DNA of 64,000 nucleotides, taken from NCBI GenBank assembly GCA_010093605.1, contig MU004198.1:502456-566455 (forward strand), written 5' to 3'. Origin of the DNA: Lophium mytilinum (Eukaryota > Ascomycota > Dothideomycetes > Mytilinidiales > Mytilinidiaceae). Numbering within the stretch: position 1 is the stretch's first letter; every line of letters starts with the position of its first letter. Made by a program: the position numbers and the translations under genes. Under the pieces are notes generated by a model. It made no database searches. It saw nothing but the letters and a program-made list of their open reading frames with translations, and was not told the origin of the DNA. Positions 11,182 to 21,400 of this stretch are shown here, piece by piece.

Positions 11182-11902
11182 GGCAAAACCCTGTTCCCGG
11201 CTTGTAGTTGGCGTGTAGGATTGTTTTAGGTTTTAGATATCGTGCTGGCTTTTGGCTTCTGGTTCTTTCCTACTCTTTGAATTCTTGGATTGGCTTATGA
11301 CTTGCAAGTACGGTTGTTTAGGGCTGTGGACTATTATTAGACTTTCTACTTCGGTTTATTGCATTCTTAGATTCTTTGGTAATGCTTGTAATTTGCGTGA
11401 AAGACAGTTTTGGGTTCTGTCTTAAATTATATTCTTTGGGCTTCTCTTGTCTCTGTACTCTTGTGTACAAGTTCTCAACGGATGCGATATAGACATCAAC
11501 GTGGCCGCTAGCCACTAGTCGTTCTAGATTACAATATGTTATATCTAATAAAACGGCTTGTTAACCTGGTCTACACTCTGCTTTGTATTCAAGAACTCGG
11601 GTACTATTGCAACTCGTCATCAAACTTTGAGTATGACTACATATCACCACTCTTGAGCAATATAGCATCTTAGCTTTAACATGAAACATGACTCTTCACT
11701 AGTCACGACCTGAGGGTTTCAGTCACGACCTGAGGGTTTCAGTCATTCTCGCAGTCATCATATCTTAGGAGCAGAGTATATGAAGTTGCTCAAACGCCAG
11801 CCAATCTGAACCTTCAAACCCATCACTCGACAGCCCTCTTACTTCACAAACCTGTATCTTTACAACGTTCTTCTTAGCACTCAAACCCGTAACTTCACCA
11901 CC
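11182..11902. repeat. Duplicated 3' flank of paralogue 1 and promoter of paralogue 2
   Basis: Non-coding. The stretch near 11480-11625 (GATGCGATATAGACATCAAC ... CGGCTTGTTAACCTGGTCTA) matches the 3' flanks of paralogue 2 (about 12935-13075) and paralogue 4 (about 15265-15395). The stretch 11631-11700 (TATGACTACATATCACCAC ... TTTAACATGAAACATGACTC) matches the upstream blocks of paralogues 3 (13189-13260) and 4 (13983-14050). A TATATGA lies at 11777-11783, 120 bases before the ATG. Each gene was therefore duplicated with its flanks. Confidence 0.65.
11701..11740 (+). repeat. Perfect 20-base tandem duplication in promoter 2
   Basis: AGTCACGACCTGAGGGTTTC occurs twice, head to tail, at 11701-11720 and 11721-11740, followed by AGTCATTC. 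It sits between the conserved upstream block and the TATA-like element of paralogue 2. It is absent from the equivalent positions of paralogues 3 and 4, so it is a recent local duplication. Confidence 0.9.
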
Positions 11903-12349
11903 ATGTGCACCGCAGAATTCTACCTCATGCCAAAAAACCCCCCGTGCCGCGACCCCGCCAACCACAGCCACTTTGTCAGAATGTTCCCCTGCAAAACCAA
12001 ACATATGCGCCGTGCCCTCGGCTCCACCAACGGCTTCTCCGTCTGGGTCCTACTCGCGGACGTCACTCAAGGCGCCGACTCGCACTACGACTTCAGGTTC
12101 CTACAAGAGGACGCTCTGAAGCAATGCTTCGCTTACTCCAGGAGATCTTTCGAGGCAACGCGCTTCGCAGAGGAGAAGCACGAGTTCATTTCCGCCGCAG
12201 TCGGGACACGGAAGACGCGAGATCGGGCTATGGTTTGGAAGAGAAGCTGTCCGCTGTGCGAGGGCGGGAATACGGTGGAGAAGGCGGATGGGACTGTGTT
12301 GGATGTGGGTATACAAAAGCCGGTGGTACGCAAAGACGCGGAAGAGTGA
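11903..12349 (+). CDS. Met-Cys family paralogue 2
   Basis: Single exon, 148 residues, unknown function. The head aligns with its three tandem relatives: MCTAEFY, a Cys at about 15, a His-rich segment NHSHFVRMFPC, the conserved hydrophobic segment VWVLLADVTQ, DFRFLQEDALKQC, and a closing CPLC near residue 118. The tail (VEKADGTVLDVG..., ending KDAEE) is short and mildly acidic. No secretion signal. The start is set by the family MC start and a CACC context before the ATG at 11903. It is closest in layout to paralogue 4, with which it also shares the RAMV segment just before the CPLC. Confidence 0.75.
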   Translation: MCTAEFYLMPKNPPCRDPANHSHFVRMFPCKTKHMRRALGSTNGFSVWVLLADVTQGADSHYDFRFLQEDALKQCFAYSRRSFEATRFAEEKHEFISAAVGTRKTRDRAMVWKRSCPLCEGGNTVEKADGTVLDVGIQKPVVRKDAEE

Positions 12350-13505
12350 GAGGGCGCGCTGAGGAGGGATTATGTATACGTAGGACTCAGTCAATACGTG
12401 TACGGCTACAGACGCTGGTAGTGGGGAGAGAAAAGATAGATTTGAGATGGACGAGGAGATTTATGTGCGGCGGCGGGGATAGCTGGCTCTGGAATCTTAG
12501 GTCTGGGTGTCTAAGTTACCGTGAATCTCTACGTTGAGTTCAGTTTGGACGTGGCGAAGGATGCCGGTAGCTTAGAGAAAGAGGGCAGCGGAATGAGGCA
12601 CCTAGTGACTTAATTCCAGCGGCAGGGCCGACTTGTGTCTTACTTGTTTCATAGTTTTGCAATCCTGCTGGTTTTTCTCTTTTGGAATTCCTGTCATTTC
12701 TGTAATGTTATTCTCGTATTGCTTGGCTTGGCTTGTAACGGGCGTAGATCATTGTCTTGGGCTGTAGATAACGTGCTGAATATTCTCCTTTAGTTTCTCT
12801 TCATTCCTTCTTTTATGTAGCTTGACTAGTCATTCGAGGATATATTGTTTAGGTTTTGAATTACGCGTCAAATGCTTTCTTTGCATTTATCTTGTTCCTG
12901 TGTACTAGGCTCAACGTGGCGTGCAAGTCATTAGCGGCTACGATGTAAGCATTAACGTAGCAATCAGCTATTAGTTAATCATAGTACACCATCTTCAATA
13001 ATACCACTTATTAAACGCGATCTATTTGTTAATTCGTATTGAAGAGATCAGATACTAACGCACCACTTCAGTCCGTAATGGCTAACTGTTGGATGATAAA
13101 GCACGCCTCGCCTAAGATTAGGGGGTCCGGAAAATAAGCGACATTATATACTCCAACACTAACCCTAAACTCGCCCTCATCACCTGCGTATGACTGCATA
13201 TTATGATTATTCAAGCAACACAGTATCCTAGCTTTGACCTAAAATATGACTGTTCGCATAGTAGTAGTGCAAGTTAAAACCAGTTATTCCAGTAGTTAAT
13301 AAGTTCTAACCGAAGTATATAAACACCTCCTCCAACCGTTAAACCCATTTCTCTATCAACACAAATTCGCTTCTCAACTACAACCCATAAACTACAACGA
13401 AAGACAGCCATTCTCTACTCTCAAGCCATCTCTTTACAAATCTCCATCTTTAAAAACCACAATAGAAAAAATCTTCCAACCCCTCAACCCCACAACCTCA
13501 CCACC
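12350..13505. repeat. Duplicated 3' flank of paralogue 2 and promoter of paralogue 3
   Basis: About 1.15 kb, non-coding. The 3' flank block lies near 12935-13075 (GGCTACGATGTAAGCATTAA ...). The upstream block at 13189-13260 matches those before paralogues 2 and 4. TATATAAA at 13316-13323 is followed by a leader (CCGTTAAACCCATTTCTCT, then ATCAACACAAAT) nearly identical to that of paralogue 4. No additional gene is supported. Confidence 0.65.
13316..13323 (+). promoter_or_regulatory. TATA box of paralogue 3
   Basis: TATATAAA followed by CACCTCCTCCAACCGTTAAA and CCATTTCTCTATCAACACAA. The same string, with few changes, follows the TATA box of paralogue 4, at nearly the same distance from the ATG. 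Confidence 0.7.
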
Positions 13506-13907
13506 ATGTGCCGCGCAGAACCCTACCACATCCTCAACGCTACCACCTGCTTCCACCCCCCCTCCCACGCCCACTTCATCAAAATCAAGCTCTGCTCCCA
13601 CCCCAAAACACTTCAAGCCCTCAAAGCTACAGCCGGAACGAACATCTGGGACCGCGCCGAGCAAGTCACGAAATACGAAAACGGTCGCTACAGCTTCAGC
13701 TTCCGCCTCGAGCCCGCTCTGAAGCTGTGTGACGCGTATAACAAGACAAAGCTGGCGGCGACTAGAGTCGAGGAGGGCGCTAAACCAGACCCGGGCCAAG
13801 AGTGTATTGTTAAGAACGTTTGCCCGCGTTGCGCTACGCCATCGGAGCGGGAGAAGGAGAAGAAGTGGGAGAAGGAGAAGAAGCGGGAGAGGAGGGTGCG
13901 AGGGTAG
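13506..13907 (+). CDS. Met-Cys family paralogue 3, basic tail
   Basis: Single exon, 133 residues, unknown function. Head: MCRAEPYHILN, Cys at about 15, PPSHAHFIKIKLC, a central aromatic SFSFRLEPALKLC, and CPRC near residue 110. The tail is a Lys/Glu/Arg run (EREKEKKWEKEKKRERRVRG), opposite in charge character to the acidic tails of its relatives. The Cys and His columns are kept while most other residues differ, which argues for a structural, probably metal-binding, core. It lies only 76 bases upstream of the conserved block that precedes paralogue 4, so its own 3' flank was lost or overwritten in the duplication. Confidence 0.72.
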   Translation: MCRAEPYHILNATTCFHPPSHAHFIKIKLCSHPKTLQALKATAGTNIWDRAEQVTKYENGRYSFSFRLEPALKLCDAYNKTKLAATRVEEGAKPDPGQECIVKNVCPRCATPSEREKEKKWEKEKKRERRVRG

Positions 13908-14112
13908 TGGAGAGGAATAGGATGTTTTCGACATGGAGACGGAGATAGAGATGGGATGATAGATTGACACTCATCCCCTGTGTATGACTCCGTATCATGA
14001 TTCCTCAAGTAATATAGCATCTCAGCGTTAACATAAAACATGACTCTATATATTGTCACAGTGTTTAGAGCAAACACCAGTCATTCCAGCAATCCATGAG
14101 TCTTGATAGCAG

Positions 14113-14120
14113 TATATAAA
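14113..14120 (+). promoter_or_regulatory. TATA box of paralogue 4
   Basis: TATATAAA at 14113-14120, then CACTTCCGTCAACCGTCAAA and CCTATTTCTCTATCAACACA, matching the paralogue 3 promoter almost base for base. The ATG lies 177 bases further on (183 in paralogue 3). The upstream block with ATGATTCCTCAAGTAATATA and CATCTCAGCGTTAACATAAA lies at 13983-14050. Confidence 0.7.
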
Positions 14121-14296
14121 CACTTCCGTCAACCGTCAAACCTATTTCTCTATCAACACAAATCTACTTCCGAACCACTTCCTACGTACTATAAAAGCCA
14201 GCCAGTCCAAACCTCAAGCCCATCACTTTACAGATCCCCATCTTCAAGGACCCTAACAGCACTCAATCTTCCAAACCCTCAACCCACAATCTCACC

Positions 14297-14758
14297 ATGT
14301 GCATCGCAGAATACTACCGCATCCTCAACCCTTCTTACTGCCATGACCGCCCCAACCACGGCCACTTCGTCCGGATCACATTCTGTAGCATAAAAATGCG
14401 CAACAACCTCGACATCGGCTGCACCGATCCAACCTCTCTCTGGATCCTGCTCGAAGACGTCACGCAAAACGAGGCCAACTCCTACTACAACTTCGACTTC
14501 CCGCAAGGGGACGCATTAGCGAATGGTTGCAATAACTACGATCCGGAAGTTTTCAAGAACACGAGGTTCGAGAAGGCGCAGTATAACACCCACGGAGAGA
14601 AAGAGACGAATCGGGCGATGGTTCGACCTTACTGTCCGCTCTGTTCTGCGGCAAAGGCTGCTGCGGCAAAGGCTGTTGCGGATGCTGCTGCGGAAGACGC
14701 TGCTGCGGAAGATGCTGCAGCTTGGAGCGATGGGGAGGATACGGCGGAGGAAGAATGA
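14297..14758 (+). CDS. Met-Cys family paralogue 4, Ala/Asp/Glu tail
   Basis: Single exon, 153 residues, unknown function. Head: MCIAEYYRILN (shared YxILN with paralogue 3), Cys at about 15, PNHGHFVRITFC, LWILLEDVTQ (compare VWVLLADVTQ in paralogue 2), YYNFDFPQGDALANGC, RAMVRPYCPLC. After the CPLC comes an alanine-rich, acidic low-complexity tail (AAAKAVADAAAEDAAAEDAA ... TAEEE). No signal peptide. With its three relatives it forms a head-to-tail array, all on the plus strand and all intronless, unlike nearly every other gene in this window. Confidence 0.75.
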   Translation: MCIAEYYRILNPSYCHDRPNHGHFVRITFCSIKMRNNLDIGCTDPTSLWILLEDVTQNEANSYYNFDFPQGDALANGCNNYDPEVFKNTRFEKAQYNTHGEKETNRAMVRPYCPLCSAAKAAAAKAVADAAAEDAAAEDAAAWSDGEDTAEEE

Positions 14759-15518
14759 CAGACTCCTCCCGCATCCTCAACATCACCCTCTCTCTTAACC
14801 TCCCTTTCAACTCTTTTTACCAACCTCCTCCTCCGCCTCCTCGTCCTCAGCCTATCTCTTTACTTCCACACCTCCCTCTCCTTCGGTCCCACCTCCCCGC
14901 CCGCTCTGCTCCTCCGTTTCCTGTTCATAACCTGTACGACGTGGTCAACGAGCGGGATGCTCTGGCTAGCCGAAATCGGGCGGCGAGTGCGGCTGTGGTG
15001 GGTGGGATGACCTGTTTCTTGCGTGTACGATAGGTATAGATTTCTTGCTTATTTTCCTCTTTTGGTTCGGGTTGGTCTTTGTGGACTTGCGGTGGGGGGC
15101 GTGGTGTGTAATGTTTTTGTTTGACGGTGGCGGTGATGGGGAACTGGCTTTTGTTTTGCTTGGATGGGAGATGTAGACTATGCGCTGGATTTTTGCTTTA
15201 GAGTGTTATGGATTCTTGTACCTATGCTTTGATTACCGAATAGCCTGTTTTGAACATCCTGAATCGGCCGTCGGCTACGATATAATATCAGCGTAGAGAT
15301 CAGACATCACACTCCAATCCGCAAAACACCCTCATCAATATCACTAATCCTTAATCTGGTCTACTCACACTTCATATCTGAATCCCCAGACACGAATGCA
15401 CCATCCCGTTTTTAACTCGAGCCTATCCGAACCACTAAAGCCAACCCAACCCCTTCCCAATGCCGCTTACCCGTCCCCACCCCCCTAAACCTCAAACCCG
15501 CCCCCCAACCTTACCCTT
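14759..15518. other. 3' flank of paralogue 4
   Basis: Contains the third copy of the family 3' flank (about 15265-15395: GGCTACGATATAATATCAGC ... AATCTGGTCTACTCACACTT). A frame spanning 14722-15033 begins inside paralogue 4 and has no independent support. The last 130 bases are C-rich and lead into the 3' end of CAND1, which is convergent with the array. Confidence 0.5.
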
Positions 15519-18500
15519 TCAACGATCCTTCTCCTTCAACTCCTCCTCCGCCACCTTCAACATCCCCTGCAAATCCTTCTTCACCCAATCCCAATAAACC
15601 CCCCACGCCCTCACCCTCGCATCCTCCGCACCCCCATCCGCCGCAAACCGCTTATTCAGCGCCACACTAACCTTCAACACCCCCTTCTGTCCCTCCGCCA
15701 GCTTCTCTACCTCCTGCTTAACCGCGTTCTCCTTCAGCTTCGTCGCCAGCACAGCGCGGAAGTTCTCCGCAATCGCCTCGAGGCGCGCGAGGGTCGCGTC
15801 GGGGGCGAGCGCTATGAGTTTCGTGAGCATGAGGTTGCAGAGGATGCGGATGTCGTGCTCGTCGGCGATGCCCGCGACGATGCGGTCGAAGCAGTCGGCC
15901 AGGTCGGTGGGGTTGAGGCGGGCGAAGGCGGTTTCGAGGAGGGCGTAGAGGGTTTCGTAGGCGCTCTGTGCGGTAATATTAGTATTTGAAATGGACGGAT
16001 GGATGAAAGAGGGGGGGGTGGCATCTACCTTTCGGATCTCGAGCCCGTCGTCGACCTTGTGCTTGAACGGGCCCATCTGGACTTCGCGGACGAGTTCGGG
16101 CTTGATGACCGTCTCCTTCATCGCGAGCGGTAGCAGCTGGTCTAGTGCCGGGAGGATAATCTCGGGCTTGTTGTGCATGGCTGAGTTGAAGGTCGTTAGG
16201 GCTAGACGGCGGTTCTCGAGATCGGGCTCGCTTAGCATTTGCATGAGCATGGGCACGACGATGGGCCGGAGATAGTCGTCGTAGGTCTCGTCGGTGTCTG
16301 CCAGAGTGTAGCGTAGCGCGGATATGACCATGCCGCGGACACTTGATGTGCGATCGTTGAGAAAGGCCTGTTTCGGGTTAGTTGGGTTACAAGGGTGAAG
16401 AGGAAGTGAGGACGTACTTGAAGCTGGGGCAGATAAGTCTTCGGGTCGATGATGGCAAGACGGCCAATGCACTCTGCGCCAATTGCCTTGTTGTCTTCGG
16501 TCAGAGAAGCCGCAACGAGGTTCTGCCACAGGAGGCCAGCAAACGGAATGATAGCCGATTCAGTGCTTGGTTGTTGAAGGATCTCCTTGACGGAGTGCAG
16601 GAGCAGGTATTGGGGACTCGAAGGTTGACCCATGGTCTGCAAAATGACCGGCAAGTATTTTTCAACATTGCCAGCACCTGCACGACCAAGCGCAACAGCA
16701 GCTGCTAATGGCACTTGATCTGACTTGACCGTGAAGTACTGGATGAAAAGCCCAGGTTCCAATGGAGACTGGGCACCAAAACGGAGAGATGCTTCTCCAA
16801 GCACAGCCAGAGCAAGGCACTTCCGCTTCTCGTCGCTAGCAGTCTGTAGCTCCTGGATGAAATCTTCAAGCCGCACACCAACGGTCTTGCCACCGTAGAC
16901 TAGCAGAGTTCCAATGACTTTGCCGACGACCTCTGGGCTTCCTGCTACACCCACATCTTTTAATAGTGACTGCATCAGAGCTTTTCCAGCACCCTGCTCA
17001 CCGACGGACTTGACAAGAGCGAGTAGAGCTTCAAGGGGGCTCCCAACGAGAGATGTGATGACGACTGCACAGACAGCCTTGTTGAGGTCGTCATTGACGA
17101 CGGCGCTCGCATCGTCCTTGACGAAAGTCGCTAATATCACAAGCGCAGGACCAAGAAGGTGTAGATCGACGTTGATCAAAAGCGGCAGCAAGAGGTCGAC
17201 AATGCTCTTCTTCGTCTTTTTGTCGAGCTGCTTTCGTGAGACGGGGTTGAGCGTAAGGGTTCGCAATGAGCTCAAGCTAGCACCCCGCAGGGATCGGCTT
17301 GCTTTCCGCAACTGAGCACCAAGTTCCAATGCAACGCTTCGAACCCAAGTGGCCGTCAACTCATTCTCTGCCTGGGTGAGGGATAGAATAGTCTCAATGG
17401 CTCGCACTGACGCAAGTCGCGTGAGCTCGTTCCGTAGTCGCTCCGCGAGCAAGTCCAATCCAGCTGTTCGCTTGTCGGGAGATATCAAGCCTTGCGTGCC
17501 CGAACTCCGCCCTAGGAGAAGACCTAATACGTGAATAGCTCGTTGTCGTACCTCAAGATCGGCATCGTTGGCAGCAATGCGGTTAACCAAGGCACTGTAA
17601 AGCTGGTCCAGATACTGCTGGTTCTGTACTCCTGAGTCAACGGAACGTGGAGGCGTGAGTGCCATGATCAGTTTCTCAGTGGCGGTCAAAGCCTCTATTG
17701 AAAGTTTGCTATACTTGTCCTGTGCGCCACTGATCAATGCGGGTATGATCTTGGATAGATATGGTTGAATAGACTTCGAGGCGTGGGTGTCGGCAATAGC
17801 TCCGATGAGTTGCAGAGCCTGAACACGAAGTCCATGAGCAGCTGCAGAAGATGCTCCGCTTGACGAGGCAGATCCGGACGCTTTTGCTGCATCGACGACG
17901 GGTGTGAAGATTTGGTCTAGATAGTCTTGTAAGCCTCCTCGCTGCGTGATAACAATGTCCTTGAGAAGGACGATTGAGGCTTGTTTTGTCGCCGGGGGTC
18001 CAGTCTTGAGGAGTTGAGATACTCCGCGCACGATGTCCGGACTCAACTTAGCAAGACTAGCATACGGTCCGGTTGTGGGTACAGCTGTAGGTCCGGAGTA
18101 GCCGTGGGACAGGGATGAATTTGCATGAGCATCAAACATGCTCGCATCGCTGCCACCTCGCCTCCGCTTACGGCTAGGAGGTGGTCCCATCGCGCCGTTC
18201 TCCTCAGTCGACCCAAATGCGGAACTGGAGCCAGTCCCCGTGTTTCGAACAAGACGTGAAAGGGTCGCAAGAACTTCCAGTCGAACGTTCTCTTCTCGTT
18301 CTTTGAAACGCGAAATTAGAGCAGGCGCAACCTTTGCATACAGAGTACCGTCTTCAAGCAAGTCTCCATTACTACGGGTTGCGATGATGGTGTATAGAAC
18401 CTTGGCGGCGCATCGGCGGACCTTCCAGCTGGCGTCGTCTTCATCGTCAAATCCACCTTCTTCCTCGAAGTCTTCGTCCGAGAGTGCATCGTCCTCATCT

Positions 18501-19633
18501 TCTTCAGCATCCATATCATCATCGTCGTCATCCTGGGCCAGATTTGGATCGTACTTGAGGAATCGTGAGGCAGCATTGATACAGTCATCCGTGTATAAAC
18601 GCATGTCGTTGGAGCATGACGCAAGGAAACCCTCGATGGCGACAAGCGCAGCCTCTCGAACTTCGTCAACTTCGGGGTCCCTATCTCCCTCGTCGTCAGA
18701 CGTGTCCATCTCTTCTTCTAACTCTTCTGCGCTCAGAGCGCTAAAGACGAACGGTGCGAGAGTCTTCAAGTAAGGCCCAAACTTCCTAGGAATCGATCTA
18801 GCCATTGATCCAAGGATGGTGATGTACAGCTTTCGCTTGCTCCGAGTCAAATGTGAGTCTCTTAAATATTCGATGAGGCGAGAGATGAAGTTGCTCAGTA
18901 GAGTATCGGAGAAATAGCTCGCGAGGGTTGAGATAGCAATAACGGACTTCTTCTTCAAAACAGAGCCTGCACGGTCATTCTCCAGTATCTCCAAGGTGAT
19001 CTTCTGTAGGGCGTGGACCTCGGCGTCCTGGAGCATGGGCCCGAAGCAACGGGCAACTTCAGTGAGCACATCGATAGCATTGCTATCGGTCCCAGTTTCT
19101 AGATCCACTTGCAGCATGCCCTTAGGTGGGGAGCTCTGATGCTTCTGCGACGAGTGAAGCACATTGTATCCGACCAGACGCGGTATCAAGACCTTGCTGA
19201 TGGCTGTATATGCATCCAGTACCGACTTCGAACGAGGAACTCCAGTAACAGGTCTTGGCAGTGAGACCACGACCTCTCGCAGGGCCAACGCAGGAATAGA
19301 GTTGTCCACAGTGTTGTCCGTCTGGAGGTTTGACAGCTTCTCGATCATGGGACACAGGATGGTCTCGGGGACTTTGTTGACGAAGGGACCCAGGCACTTG
19401 ATGGCCATGTTCTGAACCTCGCCATTGGTGTCATTGAGGGTATTGAGCAGCCCATCCACAGTCTTTGCACTCGTAGTATAGTCGTGGTCGAGGAATTTCG
19501 CGTGGGCGGCGAGGAGGATGCCCTGCAGGTCGTTCAAGGCCATGAAGCGGAAGTCTGGATCCTCATCGTGCAATTTGGGGAGGAGATGGGCGACGTTGTG
19601 GGAGGTCGGGTTGACCGGCACGCTGGAGGCCAT
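15519..19633 (-). CDS. CAND1/TIP120 cullin-exchange factor
   Basis: HEAT-repeat protein that binds unneddylated cullin-RBX1 and exchanges substrate receptors of SCF-type ubiquitin ligases. The ATG at 19633 (MASSVPVNPTSHNVAHLLPK, LHDEDPDFRFMALNDL) opens a long exon; an in-frame ATG 15 bases upstream is less likely. HEAT repeats run throughout (IKCLGPFVNKVPE, RLVGYNVL, KLYITILGSMAR), with the CAND1 acidic loop near residues 310-400 (DDDDDDMDAEEDEDDALSDE). Introns at about 16370-16419 and 15970-16028 join QLQ to AFLNDRTSSVRGMVISAL, and GPFKHKVDDGLEIRK to SAYETLYALLETAF. This is the TIP120 C-terminal domain, ending in the stop at 15519. Length of about 1,330 residues is slightly above the human protein (1,230). 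The family call is strong from the C-terminal signature. Confidence 0.92.
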
Positions 19634-20353
19634 GGTGAGCAAGCACACCAGAAGAGGTGCTCGCGGTCGGGAAGGTGTAGGTAGCTAGACGGTGGTGTTG
19701 ACAGCGCCGCCGGAGGTGTCTTGGTGGGGTGGTTGTGGGGTCAGAATGCGGGCGAGGTTGGCGAGAGAAGAAGAGGTGGTGAGAGGGCGAAGAGAGGCGG
19801 CAGTTTTGTAGCCAGGCAGGCTGCACGCTGTGCCTCGTAGAATGGAGTCTGGGCGAGGTGAATTAGAAGAACCAGACCTGCTGCCTGCCGTGATATTGAC
19901 AGTGCCAGCGCGAACGTGAGGCATCAAGAAGCACGGACACCAAACTACTAGGAAAGTACGGCCGACTGGGCTGGATATAAAGTGGCAGTCGAGTTTGATT
20001 CCGTCTGGGGTGGCCCAGAGGGCTACCAGCCTTGTCAAAACTGTCGTTTTCAAGCATTTGATAACGTATCAAAGGGCTTCATGCTGTACTAAGTCAGTGT
20101 ACATACATATAGAGTAGAAAAGATCAAGACTTCTGGGAGTAATTAAATCGTTGTTGACTGCCACTTTCTGTTCAAGGACCCCTGCTCGGCAGCTCTGCAG
20201 CTCTCCAAGTTGGTGCGGTCATTTGCGGTCATGCCATTGCTTCCTTCGGCCCAACCACCGCGAACCTCTTCATCTCCACTTCTCACTCCCCGCCGTGCCA
20301 TCTCGCCGTCAATTGCGCCCATCAGAGCCAATTGCCCTTCCTACAGCTTCACA
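19634..20353. other. Divergent intergenic region between CAND1 and a mitochondrial protein gene
   Basis: A 720-base region shared by two divergent genes. Frames in it on the minus strand (for example 19685-20072) lack motifs. An in-frame ATG at 20230 could extend the downstream protein N-terminally (MPLLPSAQPPRTSSSPLL), so the true leader of that gene may begin earlier. Confidence 0.4.
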
Positions 20354-21400
20354 ATGGTCCTCATACGGCCCGCCGCCTTCAGGGCGCCGCTCGCACGCTT
20401 TGCTCGCCCGGCCACAAGGGCTTCCCCGTGGCAGCAGTCGTTCCAGCGCACAGCCCGCCGAGGATACGCCTCTGCCTCCGATGTGACGGCGAAGGCGTCG
20501 AGCGACTTGCCATGGTATGAATATTTCATTTAAGGATATCCGTCTACGCCGACGCGACGTCTGCCGGCTTGCCGAATACTCTCGACTGGCACTGCAATAC
20601 GCCATTCCCGAATCACAGCTGACGCAATTTGCTCGTCCAGGATAGCAGTCGGAACCATCATCACCGTACCCTCAGTCTACTACATTCTAAGCTCGATTGA
20701 AACGGGAGGTCACCACGCCGAGGGCCACGGTGAAGAGCATCACGAGGAGGGGGAGAACGAAGCCGAGTCGGAATCCAAGGACGAACCGGAGGCCAAGGAG
20801 GAGGATAGTAAATCGGACGACTCTGAGGACAAGGGAGAGTCCAAAGAGTCGGGCGACGATGAGAAGCCTGCTGATGACAAGGAAGACGAGAATGCACACG
20901 CGAACGCCGACAAGGTCAGTGCTGAAACATAAAGCATTGATTTGCCGAACACACAATTCCTCGCACCAGTTTACGTACATTTGTTGGCCATTCATTGGGC
21001 TTTGATACGTTTTGCAAATAGTCTTAGCACTTGCTTTGCGCGTCCTCGTTTTTGAAAGCGTTGAGGCGATGCAAATTGCAGCCTACAAGTACCCCCGAAA
21101 AGCGAGTATGTCTAACGCAGAACAGCCCGACGCGCGAAAGGAGCCCGTGAAGCATGGCATGTCCGACAAGCAACAAGGAATCAGCAACGCCGATACCAAG
21201 CACTCTACAGACACGCACGATGGCTCAAAGAGCACCAAGGGAGAAGGAGTAGCAGAGACGGCTAAGCTTAAGGGCACCGTCCAGTCCGACAGGCCTGGTG
21301 TAGGTTCCTCAGTGTCCCTATCCGACGGCACAGAACGCTAACTTCAAAGCAGGCCGAGAGCGCGCAGAAAGGCCAGGCGAACCAGGACAAGAGCAAGTAA
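20354..21400 (+). CDS. Predicted mitochondrial membrane-anchored acidic protein
   Basis: Unknown function. The N terminus is an arginine-rich, acid-free presequence (MVLIRPAAFRAPLARFARPA ... RRGYASAS), typical of mitochondrial import. Splicing a long first intron (GTATGA ... GTCCAG, 20519-20641) gives SSDLPW-IAVGTIITVPSVYYILSS, a single membrane segment. A strongly acidic, disordered stretch follows (EGHGEEHHEEGENEAESESK ...). Two more introns (about 20915-21088 and 21299-21354) lead to a polar Ser/Thr/Lys region and the end KGQANQDKSK at 21398-21400. Total near 240 residues. Most likely an inner-membrane protein with a large disordered domain on one side; I cannot name it. The ATG at 20354 is preferred because the presequence begins there; 20230 is the alternative. 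Confidence 0.7.

Noticed and set aside
10188-11186. 332-codon antisense frame in paralogue 1
   Set aside because: It arises from the stop-free repeat composition; it lacks the Cys/His head or any domain, while the plus strand has the family start.
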